Shown here piece by piece: positions 6,771 through 14,923 of a DNA stretch of 32,819 bases (positions are counted from its first letter, which is position 1; every line of letters starts with the position of its first letter). The notes below the pieces were generated by a model that was not told where the DNA came from, made no database searches, and saw nothing but the letters and a program-made list of their open reading frames with translations. The DNA is from Terriglobia bacterium. Its GTDB lineage: Bacteria; Acidobacteriota; Terriglobia; Bryobacterales; Bryobacteraceae. A program made the translations under genes and the position numbers. Where the stretch lies: contig JAIQFN010000069.1 of NCBI GenBank assembly GCA_020073265.1, forward strand, positions 1 through 32,819. Direction: 5' to 3'.

Positions 6771-8774
6771 GTGACAGTTGCAACCTCCGGAGGGCGGGCT
6801 TCACTCCTCGCAGTCATCGCTCTGCTTGTATCGGCGCCCGCATTCAGCGCCTGGCGGTTGTCGGGTCCCTTTGGAGGCAGCGCGCGAGCGATTGCCATCG
6901 ACCCGCAGAACCACAACGTCCTGGTGGCAGGCTCACGCGACTCGATGCTGTTTCGTTCCGATGACGCCGGTGCGTCCTGGCGCCTGCTTCCGTTCCCGCA
7001 AGGCGGACCCGGTACGGTGAACGCGCTGATCATCGATCCGCGGGATGGCTCGCACTTTTACGCCGGTTTGGACGCCGGCGATAGGCCGGGTTCCGGAGTC
7101 TGGGAAAGCAACGATGGCGGCCAGCATTGGCAGGCGCAGGCCGTGCTGGGGGGAGCGCGCATCGAGTCCTTGGCGATGTGGCAGCAGGATCCGCGCTTTC
7201 TGGCGGCCGGCACTTCCAAAGGCGTGTACTCGAGCGACGACGGCGGCAAGAACTGGAAACGAATCTCGCGCCAGGACGATCGAGAGATGCAGGACATCAC
7301 AGCCTTGGCATTCGATCCCAGTGACGCGAAGGTGATCTATGCCGGCACTCCGCATCTGCCTTGGAAAACGACCGACGGCGGAGCCAACTGGAACTCGATT
7401 CACGACGGGCTGATCGACGATTCGGACATCTTTTCGATCCGCGTCAATCCGGAAAATCCGGAACTGGTTCTGGCCAGCGCGTGCAGCGGAATCTATCGCA
7501 GCGATAACGGCGGCGGCTCCTGGATCAAGCTGCACGGCATTCCCGGGACGCACCGCCGCACGCACATCATCGCGGAAGACCCCGCCGCTCCGGATACGAT
7601 CTTCGCGGGCACCACGCTGGGTCTTTTCAAGTCGCTGGACGCCGGCCGGACCTGGAATCAGCTCAGTTCCGAGCAGGTGAACTGGATGGTCTTCGATCCG
7701 ATGACTCCCACCACGCTTTACCTGGCCACCGAGTACGCCGGGATTTTGAAAAGCGTGGACTCGGGCCGGACATTCCGCGGCGTCAACACCGGATTTTCCA
7801 ACCATAGCCTCACGCAAATCACCGGCGGCGGCATGCGCCTGTACGCCAGCAGCGTTTATGAAGGACGCTACGGCGGCGTTTTTTCGAGCGCCGACGGAGG
7901 AATCAATTGGACGCTGCGCGCCAACGAGGAAGCCCTGGAAGGCCGGAATCTGAATAGTCTGGCCGCGGCGCCGGGTCGCGCGGATCTGCTGTTTGCGGCC
8001 AGCGAAGACGGCGTCGTGAAATCGGTGGACGGCGGGAAAACCTGGTCGCGGCTCATGTCCCAACCGAGAGCCGTTGCCCGCGCGGGAAGCCTGCCCGCCA
8101 ATCGCCAGCGCATCCACGCGCTGCGGGCCGTACAAATGGACAAGCTGGTGCTTTTCGCGGGCACGGATTCCGGGCTGTTCCGCAGTTCGAACGCCGGCCT
8201 GAGCTGGCAGGCCGTGAAAGCTCCCGGGATCGAAGGCGTGCCGGTGGTGGCCATCTTCGCGCCGCCGGTGGGCGCAGCGCGATTGGCGGTGGAAACCCGC
8301 TTGGGCCTATTTGTTTCCGAAGACGCCGGCACGTCCTGGCGCGCCGCATTCCTGCCCGACGCGAGCTATTACATTTATGACCTGGCGCTTTCCGCCGACC
8401 GCGATGCTCCCATGTTGGCGGCCACTTCGCGCGGAGTTCTCCAGTCGGCGGATGGCGGCGGCTCCTGGAAACTTGTCACCGACGGCGTTCCCGCCTCCAC
8501 CGTGGAATCGGTGGGCTACCATCCCGAACACCAGCACGAGGCGTTTTTGGTTCAATATGGAAGGGTGTACCAGTCCCTGGACGGAGGTACGTCCTGGAGG
8601 CTTTTTGCGAGCGACGGATTGGAGAATTCCTCCGTCCGGCGCTTGTGGTTCTCGCCGGGCCTTCCCGGCCGCATTCTTGCTCTGAGCGCCGCTCGTGGCG
8701 CTCTCGTTTTCGACTTGCCGCCGCAGGATCTAGCGGCACAGGCTGGCAATATTACTTCTTCGAAAGATCAATGA
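6771..8774 (+). CDS. Secreted sortilin/BNR-type Asp-box beta-propeller protein
   Basis: A 667-residue protein from GTG 6771 (AAGG a few nt upstream). A signal peptide occupies about residues 1-26 (LLAVIALLVSAPAFSA). The rest is a chain of S-x-D-x-G-x-x-W Asp-boxes. I count 13, for example SDDAGASW, SNDGGQHW, SDDGGKNW, SDNGGGSW, SADGGINW, SVDGGKTW, SEDAGTSW and SLDGGTSW, spaced about 40-60 residues. That is enough for two seven-bladed propellers, as in Vps10/sortilin-like and photosystem-assembly (Ycf48-like) proteins. No sialidase FRIP motif or catalytic triad is evident, so a binding or scaffold role is more likely than glycosidase activity. It ends 13 nt before the OmpA-family gene and is probably co-transcribed with it. 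Confidence 0.85.
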   Translation: MTVATSGGRASLLAVIALLVSAPAFSAWRLSGPFGGSARAIAIDPQNHNVLVAGSRDSMLFRSDDAGASWRLLPFPQGGPGTVNALIIDPRDGSHFYAGLDAGDRPGSGVWESNDGGQHWQAQAVLGGARIESLAMWQQDPRFLAAGTSKGVYSSDDGGKNWKRISRQDDREMQDITALAFDPSDAKVIYAGTPHLPWKTTDGGANWNSIHDGLIDDSDIFSIRVNPENPELVLASACSGIYRSDNGGGSWIKLHGIPGTHRRTHIIAEDPAAPDTIFAGTTLGLFKSLDAGRTWNQLSSEQVNWMVFDPMTPTTLYLATEYAGILKSVDSGRTFRGVNTGFSNHSLTQITGGGMRLYASSVYEGRYGGVFSSADGGINWTLRANEEALEGRNLNSLAAAPGRADLLFAASEDGVVKSVDGGKTWSRLMSQPRAVARAGSLPANRQRIHALRAVQMDKLVLFAGTDSGLFRSSNAGLSWQAVKAPGIEGVPVVAIFAPPVGAARLAVETRLGLFVSEDAGTSWRAAFLPDASYYIYDLALSADRDAPMLAATSRGVLQSADGGGSWKLVTDGVPASTVESVGYHPEHQHEAFLVQYGRVYQSLDGGTSWRLFASDGLENSSVRRLWFSPGLPGRILALSAARGALVFDLPPQDLAAQAGNITSSKDQ

Positions 8775-8787
8775 ATCAGGGGGACAA

Positions 8788-10662
8788 GTGAAAAACGTAC
8801 GAGCAGTTTGGAAAATTCCGGTTCTGGCTGTCGCAGTGCTTGCTCTGGTGATGGCCCCGCATTCGGCTTACGCTCAGAACGCGGCCAAGACCTCAAATGA
8901 CTATTTCAACTTCCTGGAAGCCGGAGTGTTCGGCGGCGTCGGATACTACGCCCCGCTCGATGGCGGACTGGGAGTCCAATACAATACCGAGGGCTTGGTA
9001 GGCGCCCGGCTCACCGAGAATTTCTGGAACTACGTCGGCATCGAGCAAAGCTTCATGGCGTTCTCGTCTCATGAGATGACCTTCGTTCGTCCCATCCGGC
9101 CCACCGGCGGTGTGATCTCGCCGCTGGAGATTCACATGCATGAAGTGGGCTTGAACGCTTTGGTGTATTTCACACCCCGGACCAGCACGGTGCGTCCCTT
9201 CTTGACCATCGGCGGGCGCGGATCTTTTTATACTCCGGCCAAAGAGGCCAAGAGAGTGATCTCCTCCGCCGACCCGACGCTGGGATTGGGCGTCTTCCAA
9301 AAAGATTCGGGCGCGGATCTGACTTACGGCGCGGGCATCAAATGGCAGGTGCATCCGCGCATCGGCGTTCGCGCGGACATCCGCGGCTCGTTTGGAAGAA
9401 ATCCGACTTACGGTCTGCCTTCCAGCGCGACCAATGCCGCCTATATTCCAGCGTTCCGGTTCATTCAGGGCTTGGAGACCAGCATTGGGATGAGCGTCTA
9501 CTTCGGACGCCGCGGCGAAGTTCCGCCGCCTCCTCCGCCGCCGCCTCCACCGCCTCCGCCTCCGCGTCCCGCGCCCGGCAGCATCAGCCCCGGCAGCATT
9601 TCGGCCAGCGCGACTTCGGTCTGCCCCGGCGACGCGGTAACGCTCAATTCCAGTGCCTCGGGTCCGCAAGGTCATCGGCTGAGTTACCAGTGGTCGGTGA
9701 ACGGCCGCAATCAGGGACCCAACAACTCCAGCTACGCGTACCGGCCGGACAGCTCCGGTGATTATCGAATCGGCCTGCGCGTTTCCGATGCGGCCACTGA
9801 GGACGCCGCCAGCCCGGTGGACGTGAACCCGGTGTCGGTGCATGTCGGCGTCTACAACCGGCCGAACGTGAGCGGTGTGACGGCCAATCCTTCCACGCTC
9901 AATCGCGGCCAGAGCGCTCAGTTGCGCGTGAACGCCACCGGTTCGGAATGCAGCGGCACGCTCAGCTATAGCTGGGCGGCGGCCGAGGGCGCCGTCACCG
10001 GCAGCGGCACCACCGCGCAATTCAACTCCAGCTCGGTGTCGTTCAATGAAGGCGACCGCAGCCGGCCGCAGTCCAAGCAAGTCAGGGTGACGGCTAACGT
10101 CAGCGACGCCAAGGGCGGCTCCGCCAGCGCCTCCACCAACGTGACCGTGAATTATGAGGCGCAGGCCCGGCACTTCGGCGACATCGTGTTCCCGAAGGAC
10201 AGCGCGCGCGTCAACAATTGCGGCAAGCGCATTTTGATCGAGCAGCTATATCCCGAGCTCACCGCCAACACCAACTACGATGTCGTGCTGGTGGGCCATA
10301 TCGACTCGAGCGAAGCGCCCCGGGGCGCGAGAAACCGCAACCTGGACCGCAACCGCGTGTTGCAGGTGGCGGGAGTACTGAGCGGCGGGTCGGGAACTTG
10401 CTCGTCGCTGGACCGCTCGCGCATCAAGGGATCGTGGGTGGGAGCAACGCAGGAGACCGAATCGCTGCCGACTTCGTGCGCGGTGTCAACCACGGCGCCG
10501 AAGGAACGCAGGGGCGCGGCTGTGGATGCCAGCGAAGCGGCGGCCAAGAATCGGCGCGTCGAGATCTGGCTGGTTCCCAAGGGTATGTCGCTGCCGGCGG
10601 CGGCGCGAGACGCCAAGGAACTGCCGGACGCCGAGATGACCAGAATCGGCTGCCCGAAATAG
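8788..10662 (+). CDS. Outer-membrane protein: beta-barrel, poly-proline linker, Ig/PKD-like repeats and C-terminal OmpA domain
   Basis: A 624-residue protein from GTG 8788 with GGGGGA seven to eight nt upstream. The signal peptide ends near AYAQ (residue ~30). Residues ~35-240 are an OmpA-like eight-strand barrel ending in a strand with SIGMSVYFGRR. Fourteen consecutive prolines follow (residues 246-259, nt 9523-9564). Next come two Ig/PKD-like domains (about 270-355 and 360-455) with paired cysteines. The C-terminal OmpA peptidoglycan-binding domain has FGDIVFPKDSARV, a GHIDSSE variant of GHTDS, LDRNRVLQV, and NRRVEIW at the end. Role: anchors the outer membrane to peptidoglycan while displaying a barrel. 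The gene is followed directly by a strong terminator. Confidence 0.9.
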   Translation: MKNVRAVWKIPVLAVAVLALVMAPHSAYAQNAAKTSNDYFNFLEAGVFGGVGYYAPLDGGLGVQYNTEGLVGARLTENFWNYVGIEQSFMAFSSHEMTFVRPIRPTGGVISPLEIHMHEVGLNALVYFTPRTSTVRPFLTIGGRGSFYTPAKEAKRVISSADPTLGLGVFQKDSGADLTYGAGIKWQVHPRIGVRADIRGSFGRNPTYGLPSSATNAAYIPAFRFIQGLETSIGMSVYFGRRGEVPPPPPPPPPPPPPPRPAPGSISPGSISASATSVCPGDAVTLNSSASGPQGHRLSYQWSVNGRNQGPNNSSYAYRPDSSGDYRIGLRVSDAATEDAASPVDVNPVSVHVGVYNRPNVSGVTANPSTLNRGQSAQLRVNATGSECSGTLSYSWAAAEGAVTGSGTTAQFNSSSVSFNEGDRSRPQSKQVRVTANVSDAKGGSASASTNVTVNYEAQARHFGDIVFPKDSARVNNCGKRILIEQLYPELTANTNYDVVLVGHIDSSEAPRGARNRNLDRNRVLQVAGVLSGGSGTCSSLDRSRIKGSWVGATQETESLPTSCAVSTTAPKERRGAAVDASEAAAKNRRVEIWLVPKGMSLPAAARDAKELPDAEMTRIGCPK

Positions 10663-10683
10663 ACGCAGCGCTTTGAACCATTG

Positions 10684-10717
10684 GGCGCCGGGTGCCTCGT
10701 GCATCCGGCGCCTTTTT
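10684..10717 (+). terminator. Rho-independent terminator after the OmpA-family gene
   Basis: An 8-bp perfect stem GGCGCCGG/CCGGCGCC, extended by one mismatch and three more pairs (TGC/GCA) around a five-nt loop, then five T residues (10713-10717). It lies 21 nt after the ompA-like stop codon and abuts the stop codon of the convergent Uma2-family gene. Confidence 0.9.
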
Positions 10718-11266
10718 CTATTTCGGCCAGATGGCCGGGATGTCGATAGCAGCTTGGGAAAAATGCAGCGGCGCGATCCGGCCTTCTCGCAACAGAGCGG
10801 TGGTCGCCAGGCGTCCTTCCTTGAGTTGCAGCACTTCGACGGTCAGCGCCTCGGGCGACAGCACCCATACTTCGGGAACGCCCAGGCTCTCGTAGTCTCT
10901 GAGCTCCTCGACGCGTTCGGCGCGCGTATTGGCCGGCGATAAAACCTCGACAATCAGCTCCGGCGCGGAGTGAATGTAGCCGTCGATTTCCACGACGTTG
11001 CTTCGAATGAACACGGCGATGTCTGGGACGCGCGCTGTCAACGGATCGCGGAGTATGACCAGGCCGAATGTGCTGACCCGGACTTGAACAGTCTTGGAGT
11101 CCAGCTTCGCTTTGAGCAGATCGGTCAGATTTTCGACCGTGTCCGCGCGCAGAATCTTATTGGGAGGCATTTTCCGGATTTCGCCGTTTACGACTTCCTC
11201 AATGCCTTCCACTTCCGGTAGCTTGAGCCACTCTTCGTAAGTCAACAGTTTCGAGGTGGTTGCCAT
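10718..11266 (-). CDS. Uma2-family (DUF820) putative PD-(D/E)XK nuclease
   Basis: A 182-residue protein. I choose ATG 11266 (MATTSKLLTYEEWLKLPE), which has GAGG about 9 nt upstream and gives the usual Uma2 N-terminus; the open frame continues 38 codons further without family likeness. Motifs: a degenerate early region (EVVNGEIRKMP), VPDIAVF with the active-site Asp, ELIVEVLSP with the active-site Glu, and YESLGVPEVWVLSPE near the end. In most family members a Lys sits five residues before the tyrosine of this last helix. Here that position is Glu (EELRDY), so activity may be altered. Uma2 genes are often numerous in soil bacteria and cyanobacteria; their role is poorly defined. It stands alone, convergent with the ompA-like gene. 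Confidence 0.85.
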   Translation of the reverse strand: MATTSKLLTYEEWLKLPEVEGIEEVVNGEIRKMPPNKILRADTVENLTDLLKAKLDSKTVQVRVSTFGLVILRDPLTARVPDIAVFIRSNVVEIDGYIHSAPELIVEVLSPANTRAERVEELRDYESLGVPEVWVLSPEALTVEVLQLKEGRLATTALLREGRIAPLHFSQAAIDIPAIWPK

Positions 11267-11332
11267 AAAGAGCCCTCGTCCATAGTGTACGATGGGCGTG
11301 AAACATGCCACCGCGCGCGGCGATCCGCACAC

Positions 11333-12667
11333 ATGCCTGAAAGTCGACCCGCACTGCGCCGGGAGCTGCGGCTCTCTCACCTGGTGTTCTTCAACATCTC
11401 GTCAGTGGCGGGCGTGCGATGGCTGGCGTCGGCCGCGCACGCCGGCCCGGGATCCCTCGCGCTGTGGCTGCTCGCGGCGCTGGCCTTTCTTCTGCCCTCG
11501 GCTCTGGTGGTTGCCTCGCTTTCCCGGCGCTTCCCCGAAGAAGGCGGCTTCTATGTCTGGACCAAGCGCGCTTTCGGCGATTGGCATGGATTCATTTGCG
11601 CCTGGCTGTACTTCATCTCCAACATCCTGTTTCTTCCGACGCTGCTACTGTCCGGCGTCACGATGGCCAGCTATATGCTGGGGCCCCGCGGGATCAGATA
11701 CTCGGAAGATCCGGCGTTCGCAATCCCGGTGACGCTGGCCGTGCTGTGGTTCGCGTTTCTCGTCAACCTGGTGGGGCTGCGAGTGGGGAAATGGCCCTCC
11801 ATCCTGGGCGGCGGCTCCACCTATCTGATCGTCGTGCTGCTCGGCGTCTTCGGATTGCTGGTGACCTGGCGCTTCGGATCGGCGACCCGCTTTCACTTGA
11901 TTCCGCAAGCGAGCTGGAGCAGCCTGAACTTCTGGTCGCAGATCGCTTTGGCCATGACGGGTCTCGAGCTGACCACCGTCCTGGGCGGCGAGATCCAGGA
12001 CCCTGCCAAGACCATTCCCCGCGCAGCCTGGATCAGCGGCTTCAGTTGTGCGGCGTTTTACATCGGAGGCACAGCCGCCCTACTTGCGCTGCTGCCCCCG
12101 GATCGCATCAGCGTCCTGACCGGACTGGCCCAGGCCGGCGATACCGCGGGCGCGCGATTCGGCGCCAACTGGTTGTCGCCTGGCTTTGCACTGCTGATCA
12201 CGGTTGGTTTCATCGGGCAGCTCAGCACATACATTGCGGCCAACACGCGCTTGCCGTTCGCGCTCGGAGTGGACCGCTACCTGCCGCCGGCCTTCGCGAA
12301 ACTGCATCCGCGCTGGCGCACCCCGCACATTTCGATTTTTTCGCAAGCTGGATTGGCGACGCTGCTCCTGCTGCTCACGCAACTCGGCGAGAGCCTGCGC
12401 GCCGGCTACCAGATCCTGGTGGACATGGTTGTCATCGCGACGCTCATCCCGTTCATCTACATTTTCGGCAGCGGCTTCAAGTTCGGCCAGCGGTGGGCCG
12501 GTATCGCCGGCGGATTGATTGCCGCCGCCGGTGTTCTCCTGTCCATGAGTCCGCCGCCCGAGGTGTCCTCCGTTTGGCTGTTCGAGCTCAAGGTGGTTGG
12601 CGGCACCATCCTGCTGGCGCTGGCCGGACGCGCGACATTCCTGCGCAGCAAGGCGGTTCGAGGATGA
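11333..12667 (+). CDS. APC-superfamily amino acid permease
   Basis: A 444-residue integral membrane protein with about 12 hydrophobic segments. I choose ATG 11333 (MPESRPALRREL); the frame is open a little further upstream but that part is hydrophilic and atypical. TM1 carries the family signature with a broken helix (NISSVAGVRW), and the region EEGGFYVWTKRAFGDWHGFICAWLYF is the conserved TM2-TM3 stretch of APC transporters. TM6 has the usual unwound region (ALAMTGLELTTVLGGEIQDP). IAANTRLPFALGVDRYLPPAFAKLHPRWRTP is typical for TM8 and the following loop (residues ~300-330). It is expected to be a proton-coupled amino acid transporter in the inner membrane; the substrate cannot be read. Its stop codon overlaps the folC start (ATGA). 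Confidence 0.88.
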   Translation: MPESRPALRRELRLSHLVFFNISSVAGVRWLASAAHAGPGSLALWLLAALAFLLPSALVVASLSRRFPEEGGFYVWTKRAFGDWHGFICAWLYFISNILFLPTLLLSGVTMASYMLGPRGIRYSEDPAFAIPVTLAVLWFAFLVNLVGLRVGKWPSILGGGSTYLIVVLLGVFGLLVTWRFGSATRFHLIPQASWSSLNFWSQIALAMTGLELTTVLGGEIQDPAKTIPRAAWISGFSCAAFYIGGTAALLALLPPDRISVLTGLAQAGDTAGARFGANWLSPGFALLITVGFIGQLSTYIAANTRLPFALGVDRYLPPAFAKLHPRWRTPHISIFSQAGLATLLLLLTQLGESLRAGYQILVDMVVIATLIPFIYIFGSGFKFGQRWAGIAGGLIAAAGVLLSMSPPPEVSSVWLFELKVVGGTILLALAGRATFLRSKAVRG

Positions 12668-13890
12668 ACTACGCCGCGTCAGTCCGGTTCCTGTACTCGC
12701 TCGGCAACGAGATCCAGACCGCCAAGTTTGGATTGGAACGGATCACGCGCCTGCTGGAGGTGCTCGGCAATCCGCAACGCGCCTGCCGCTGGGTGCACGT
12801 CGCCGGAACGAACGGCAAAGGTTCCACCTGCGCCATGCTCGAGGCCGGATTGCGCGCCGCGGGCCTGCGCACCGGACTCTACACCTCGCCGCACCTGGTG
12901 GAACCCACCGAACGCATCCGGATCGCCGGCGCGTCCGTCAGTCCTTCCCAGTTCGCGGATCTGTTCACCGAAGTGCATGATACTTCCGAGCGCCTGCTCG
13001 AAGAAGGCGATCTCGACCTGCATCCCACTTACTTCGAGACCGTCACCGCCATGGCCTTTCTCGGGTTCGCGCGCGAAGAGTTGGACACGGTGGTCCTGGA
13101 AGTGGGCATGGGCGGCCGTCTGGACGCCACCAACGTCGTGACACCCACGCTGTGCGTGATCACGCCGATCGATTTCGATCATCAGGTTTTCCTGGGTAAC
13201 ACGCTGGCGCAGATCGCCGCCGAGAAGGCCGGCATCTTGAAAGCTGGCACGCCCGCGGTGTTCGCCGCGCAGCCCCCGGAGGCCGAGAGCGTCCTGCGCG
13301 CGCATGCCAAAGGACCGTACACGCTGTCGCGCGATTGGGCCATCGAAGATCTTTTGCTGAACGCGCGAGGCAGCCGCTTTCGTCTGCGCGGCCACGAGAT
13401 CGTCTGCCCGCTCGCGGGCCAGCACCAGGTGGAAAACGCCCGCACGGCTGCCATCGCGCTCCACGAACTGGGTGTCTCGATGGCGGGAATCGGGTCCACA
13501 CAATGGCCCGGACGACTGGAGCGCATCTCCCAACGGCCCGAGATCATTCTGGACGGGGCTCACAACCTGGCGGGCACGCGCGCGCTGGCAGAATACATCC
13601 GGCGGTTTTACTCCGGGCGGCGCGTCTGGATCGTGTACGGCGTGATGCGCGACAAAGACGTCGGCGAAATGGCGGCCCTGCTGTTTCCGCTGGCCGAGCG
13701 TGTCATCGCGACCGCTCCGGACAATTCGCGCGCCCTGCCTCCGGAGAAAATACCGGCTCCCGGCGCCGCCATCACGCATACCGTCGGCGAAGCCGTAGCG
13801 CTGGCGCGCCAGGCCGGACCGGAGCATGTGGTGTTCATCACCGGGTCGCTGTTCGTGGTGGGTGAGGCGCGGGCGTTGCTCGTACAATAG
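12664..13890 (+). CDS. folC: Folylpolyglutamate synthase / dihydrofolate synthase
   Basis: A 408-residue Mur-ligase-family enzyme that adds glutamate to folates, and in many bacteria also to dihydropteroate. The ATP-binding loop is at residues 46-55 (VAGTNGKGST). TSPHLVEPTERIRI (residues ~78-92) is the folate/ATP site. YFETVTAMAF, LEVGMGGRLDATNVV and ITPIDFDHQVFLGNT supply Mg2+ and glutamate-binding residues. EKAGILKAGTPAV carries the carbamylated-lysine region, and the C-terminal domain contains LDGAHNLAG. The start ATG overlaps the permease stop in ATGA with AGG just upstream, so translation is coupled. Length is normal. The permease may be co-regulated rather than functionally linked. With the CADD-type pABA synthase earlier in the window, it indicates de novo folate synthesis. 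Confidence 0.95.
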   Translation: MNYAASVRFLYSLGNEIQTAKFGLERITRLLEVLGNPQRACRWVHVAGTNGKGSTCAMLEAGLRAAGLRTGLYTSPHLVEPTERIRIAGASVSPSQFADLFTEVHDTSERLLEEGDLDLHPTYFETVTAMAFLGFAREELDTVVLEVGMGGRLDATNVVTPTLCVITPIDFDHQVFLGNTLAQIAAEKAGILKAGTPAVFAAQPPEAESVLRAHAKGPYTLSRDWAIEDLLLNARGSRFRLRGHEIVCPLAGQHQVENARTAAIALHELGVSMAGIGSTQWPGRLERISQRPEIILDGAHNLAGTRALAEYIRRFYSGRRVWIVYGVMRDKDVGEMAALLFPLAERVIATAPDNSRALPPEKIPAPGAAITHTVGEAVALARQAGPEHVVFITGSLFVVGEARALLVQ

Positions 13891-13896
13891 GACCAG

Positions 13897-14625
13897 ATGT
13901 CGCGCTTGCGCTCGATCTTCTTCACCGATCCGCTGATCATCGTCTCCACCATCGTGTTCGCGTCGGTGAGCCTGCTGGCCTCCCTGACTGACCCCGAGAA
14001 AAAACGGCAGGCGGCGTTGGCCGCGGCCTGGGCGCGCTTTCTGCTGCGGGTGAGCGGCGTCAAGGTGAAGGTGGAAGGACTCGAAAGGATCGCCAAAGAC
14101 GGCAGCTACGTGTTCGTATCCAATCACCTCAGTTACATGGACACGCCCGTGGCGCTGGCCAACATCCCGGTGCAGTTTCGCTTCCTGGCCAAGCGTGGAC
14201 TGTTTCAAATTCCGTTTCTAGGGTGGCATCTCGGGCGTGCCGGCCACATTCAGGTTCCGCGCGGCGACGCGAGGGCCGGCGTGAAGACCCTGAACCTGGC
14301 GGCCGAGGTGGTCCGCACTTGCGGGATCTCCCTGCTCATTTTCCCAGAGGGTGGGCGGTCGCAGGATGGCGCGCTCGGCTCGTTCAAGGAAGGCGCTGCT
14401 TTCATCGCGATCCGGGCCGGAGTTCCACTAGTGCCGATATGCCTGCAGGGAACGCGCGAAGTGCTGCCGTTCGGCTCCGGAACCGTTCGCTCGGGAATGG
14501 TCAGCATGCGCATCGGCGATCCGATTCCCACCCACCAGGCCACGGACCGGGATCGAGCGCGGCTTACCGAGGAACTGCGGCATCGTATTGTCGCGCTGCT
14601 CGACCAGCAACCCATGCACGTCTAG
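13897..14625 (+). CDS. plsC: 1-acyl-sn-glycerol-3-phosphate acyltransferase
   Basis: A 242-residue phospholipid acyltransferase that converts lysophosphatidic acid to phosphatidic acid at the inner membrane. The catalytic H-x4-D motif is at NHLSYMD (residues ~76-82). The second block is RFLAKRGLFQIPFLGWHLGRAGHIQVPRG in part, and the third block, FPEGGRSQDG, is a variant of FPEGTRSR. The fourth block, VPLVPICLQGT, follows. One N-terminal hydrophobic segment (residues ~8-28) anchors it. It starts six nt after folC ends, with TAGGA just before ATG 13897, so it is the third gene of the permease-folC-plsC run. Confidence 0.92.
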   Translation: MSRLRSIFFTDPLIIVSTIVFASVSLLASLTDPEKKRQAALAAAWARFLLRVSGVKVKVEGLERIAKDGSYVFVSNHLSYMDTPVALANIPVQFRFLAKRGLFQIPFLGWHLGRAGHIQVPRGDARAGVKTLNLAAEVVRTCGISLLIFPEGGRSQDGALGSFKEGAAFIAIRAGVPLVPICLQGTREVLPFGSGTVRSGMVSMRIGDPIPTHQATDRDRARLTEELRHRIVALLDQQPMHV

Positions 14626-14772
14626 CCGTGCCGGCCAGCACAATCAGGCGAAATCGGCGGCGTTGCTCAGCTGGTAATCCTCTAGAAAAAAAGCACTTAT
14701 CTTGATCTCTGCCCGCGCAGTCGGGGCTTGGGAGCGGCCGCAACACCATTCAGTGAACAACTGATTAATCTT

Positions 14773-14803
14773 GTGACAAATACGTTAATCCTATGTTAGG
14801 ATT
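14773..14803 (+). promoter_or_regulatory. Candidate promoter with palindromic operator for the TonB-receptor gene
   Basis: In the 298-nt gap before the TonB-dependent receptor, GTGACA (14773-14778) and TAGGAT (14797-14802) are separated by 18 nt and could be -35 and -10 boxes. The -10 box lies inside a perfect palindrome, AATCCTA-TGT-TAGGATT (14787-14803), which is positioned as an operator. The region is AT-rich compared with the surrounding genes. The regulator is unknown. Confidence 0.45.
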
Positions 14804-14824
14804 GCCGTAGCTATTCGTTGCTTA

Positions 14825-14851
14825 GCTAACTTACAGATAAAGTGAGTTAGC
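14825..14851 (+). promoter_or_regulatory. Hairpin in the TonB-receptor leader
   Basis: An inverted repeat of 10-nt arms, GCTAACTTAC / GTGAGTTAGC, with one T:G wobble and a seven-nt loop (AGATAAA). It lies about 75 nt before the ATG and downstream of the candidate promoter, so it would be in the mRNA leader. It has no T-run and is not a terminator. It could be a protein-binding site on DNA or an mRNA stability element. Confidence 0.4.
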
Positions 14852-14923
14852 GCACACAATGGTCGCTTTTACCCGAGTCGCAAGGGACCACTGACTCGCT
14901 CAAGGGGTTTCAGGGAGACGCAT

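Noticed and set aside
9523-9564. CCG/CCT repeats as a microsatellite
   Set aside because: They encode the 14-proline linker of the OmpA-family protein, a common feature of such proteins.
8893-10173. Long minus-strand open frame opposite the OmpA-family gene
   Set aside because: A GC-rich shadow frame; the plus strand has a signal peptide, OmpA motifs and a terminator.
11419-12663. Upstream extension of the folC frame through the permease gene
   Set aside because: Arg/Pro-rich translation with no motifs; the ATGA overlap at 12664 is the natural start.
12679-14208. 509-codon minus-strand frame opposite folC and plsC
   Set aside because: The plus-strand genes carry complete catalytic motifs; the antisense frame is His/Arg-rich and shows no domain.
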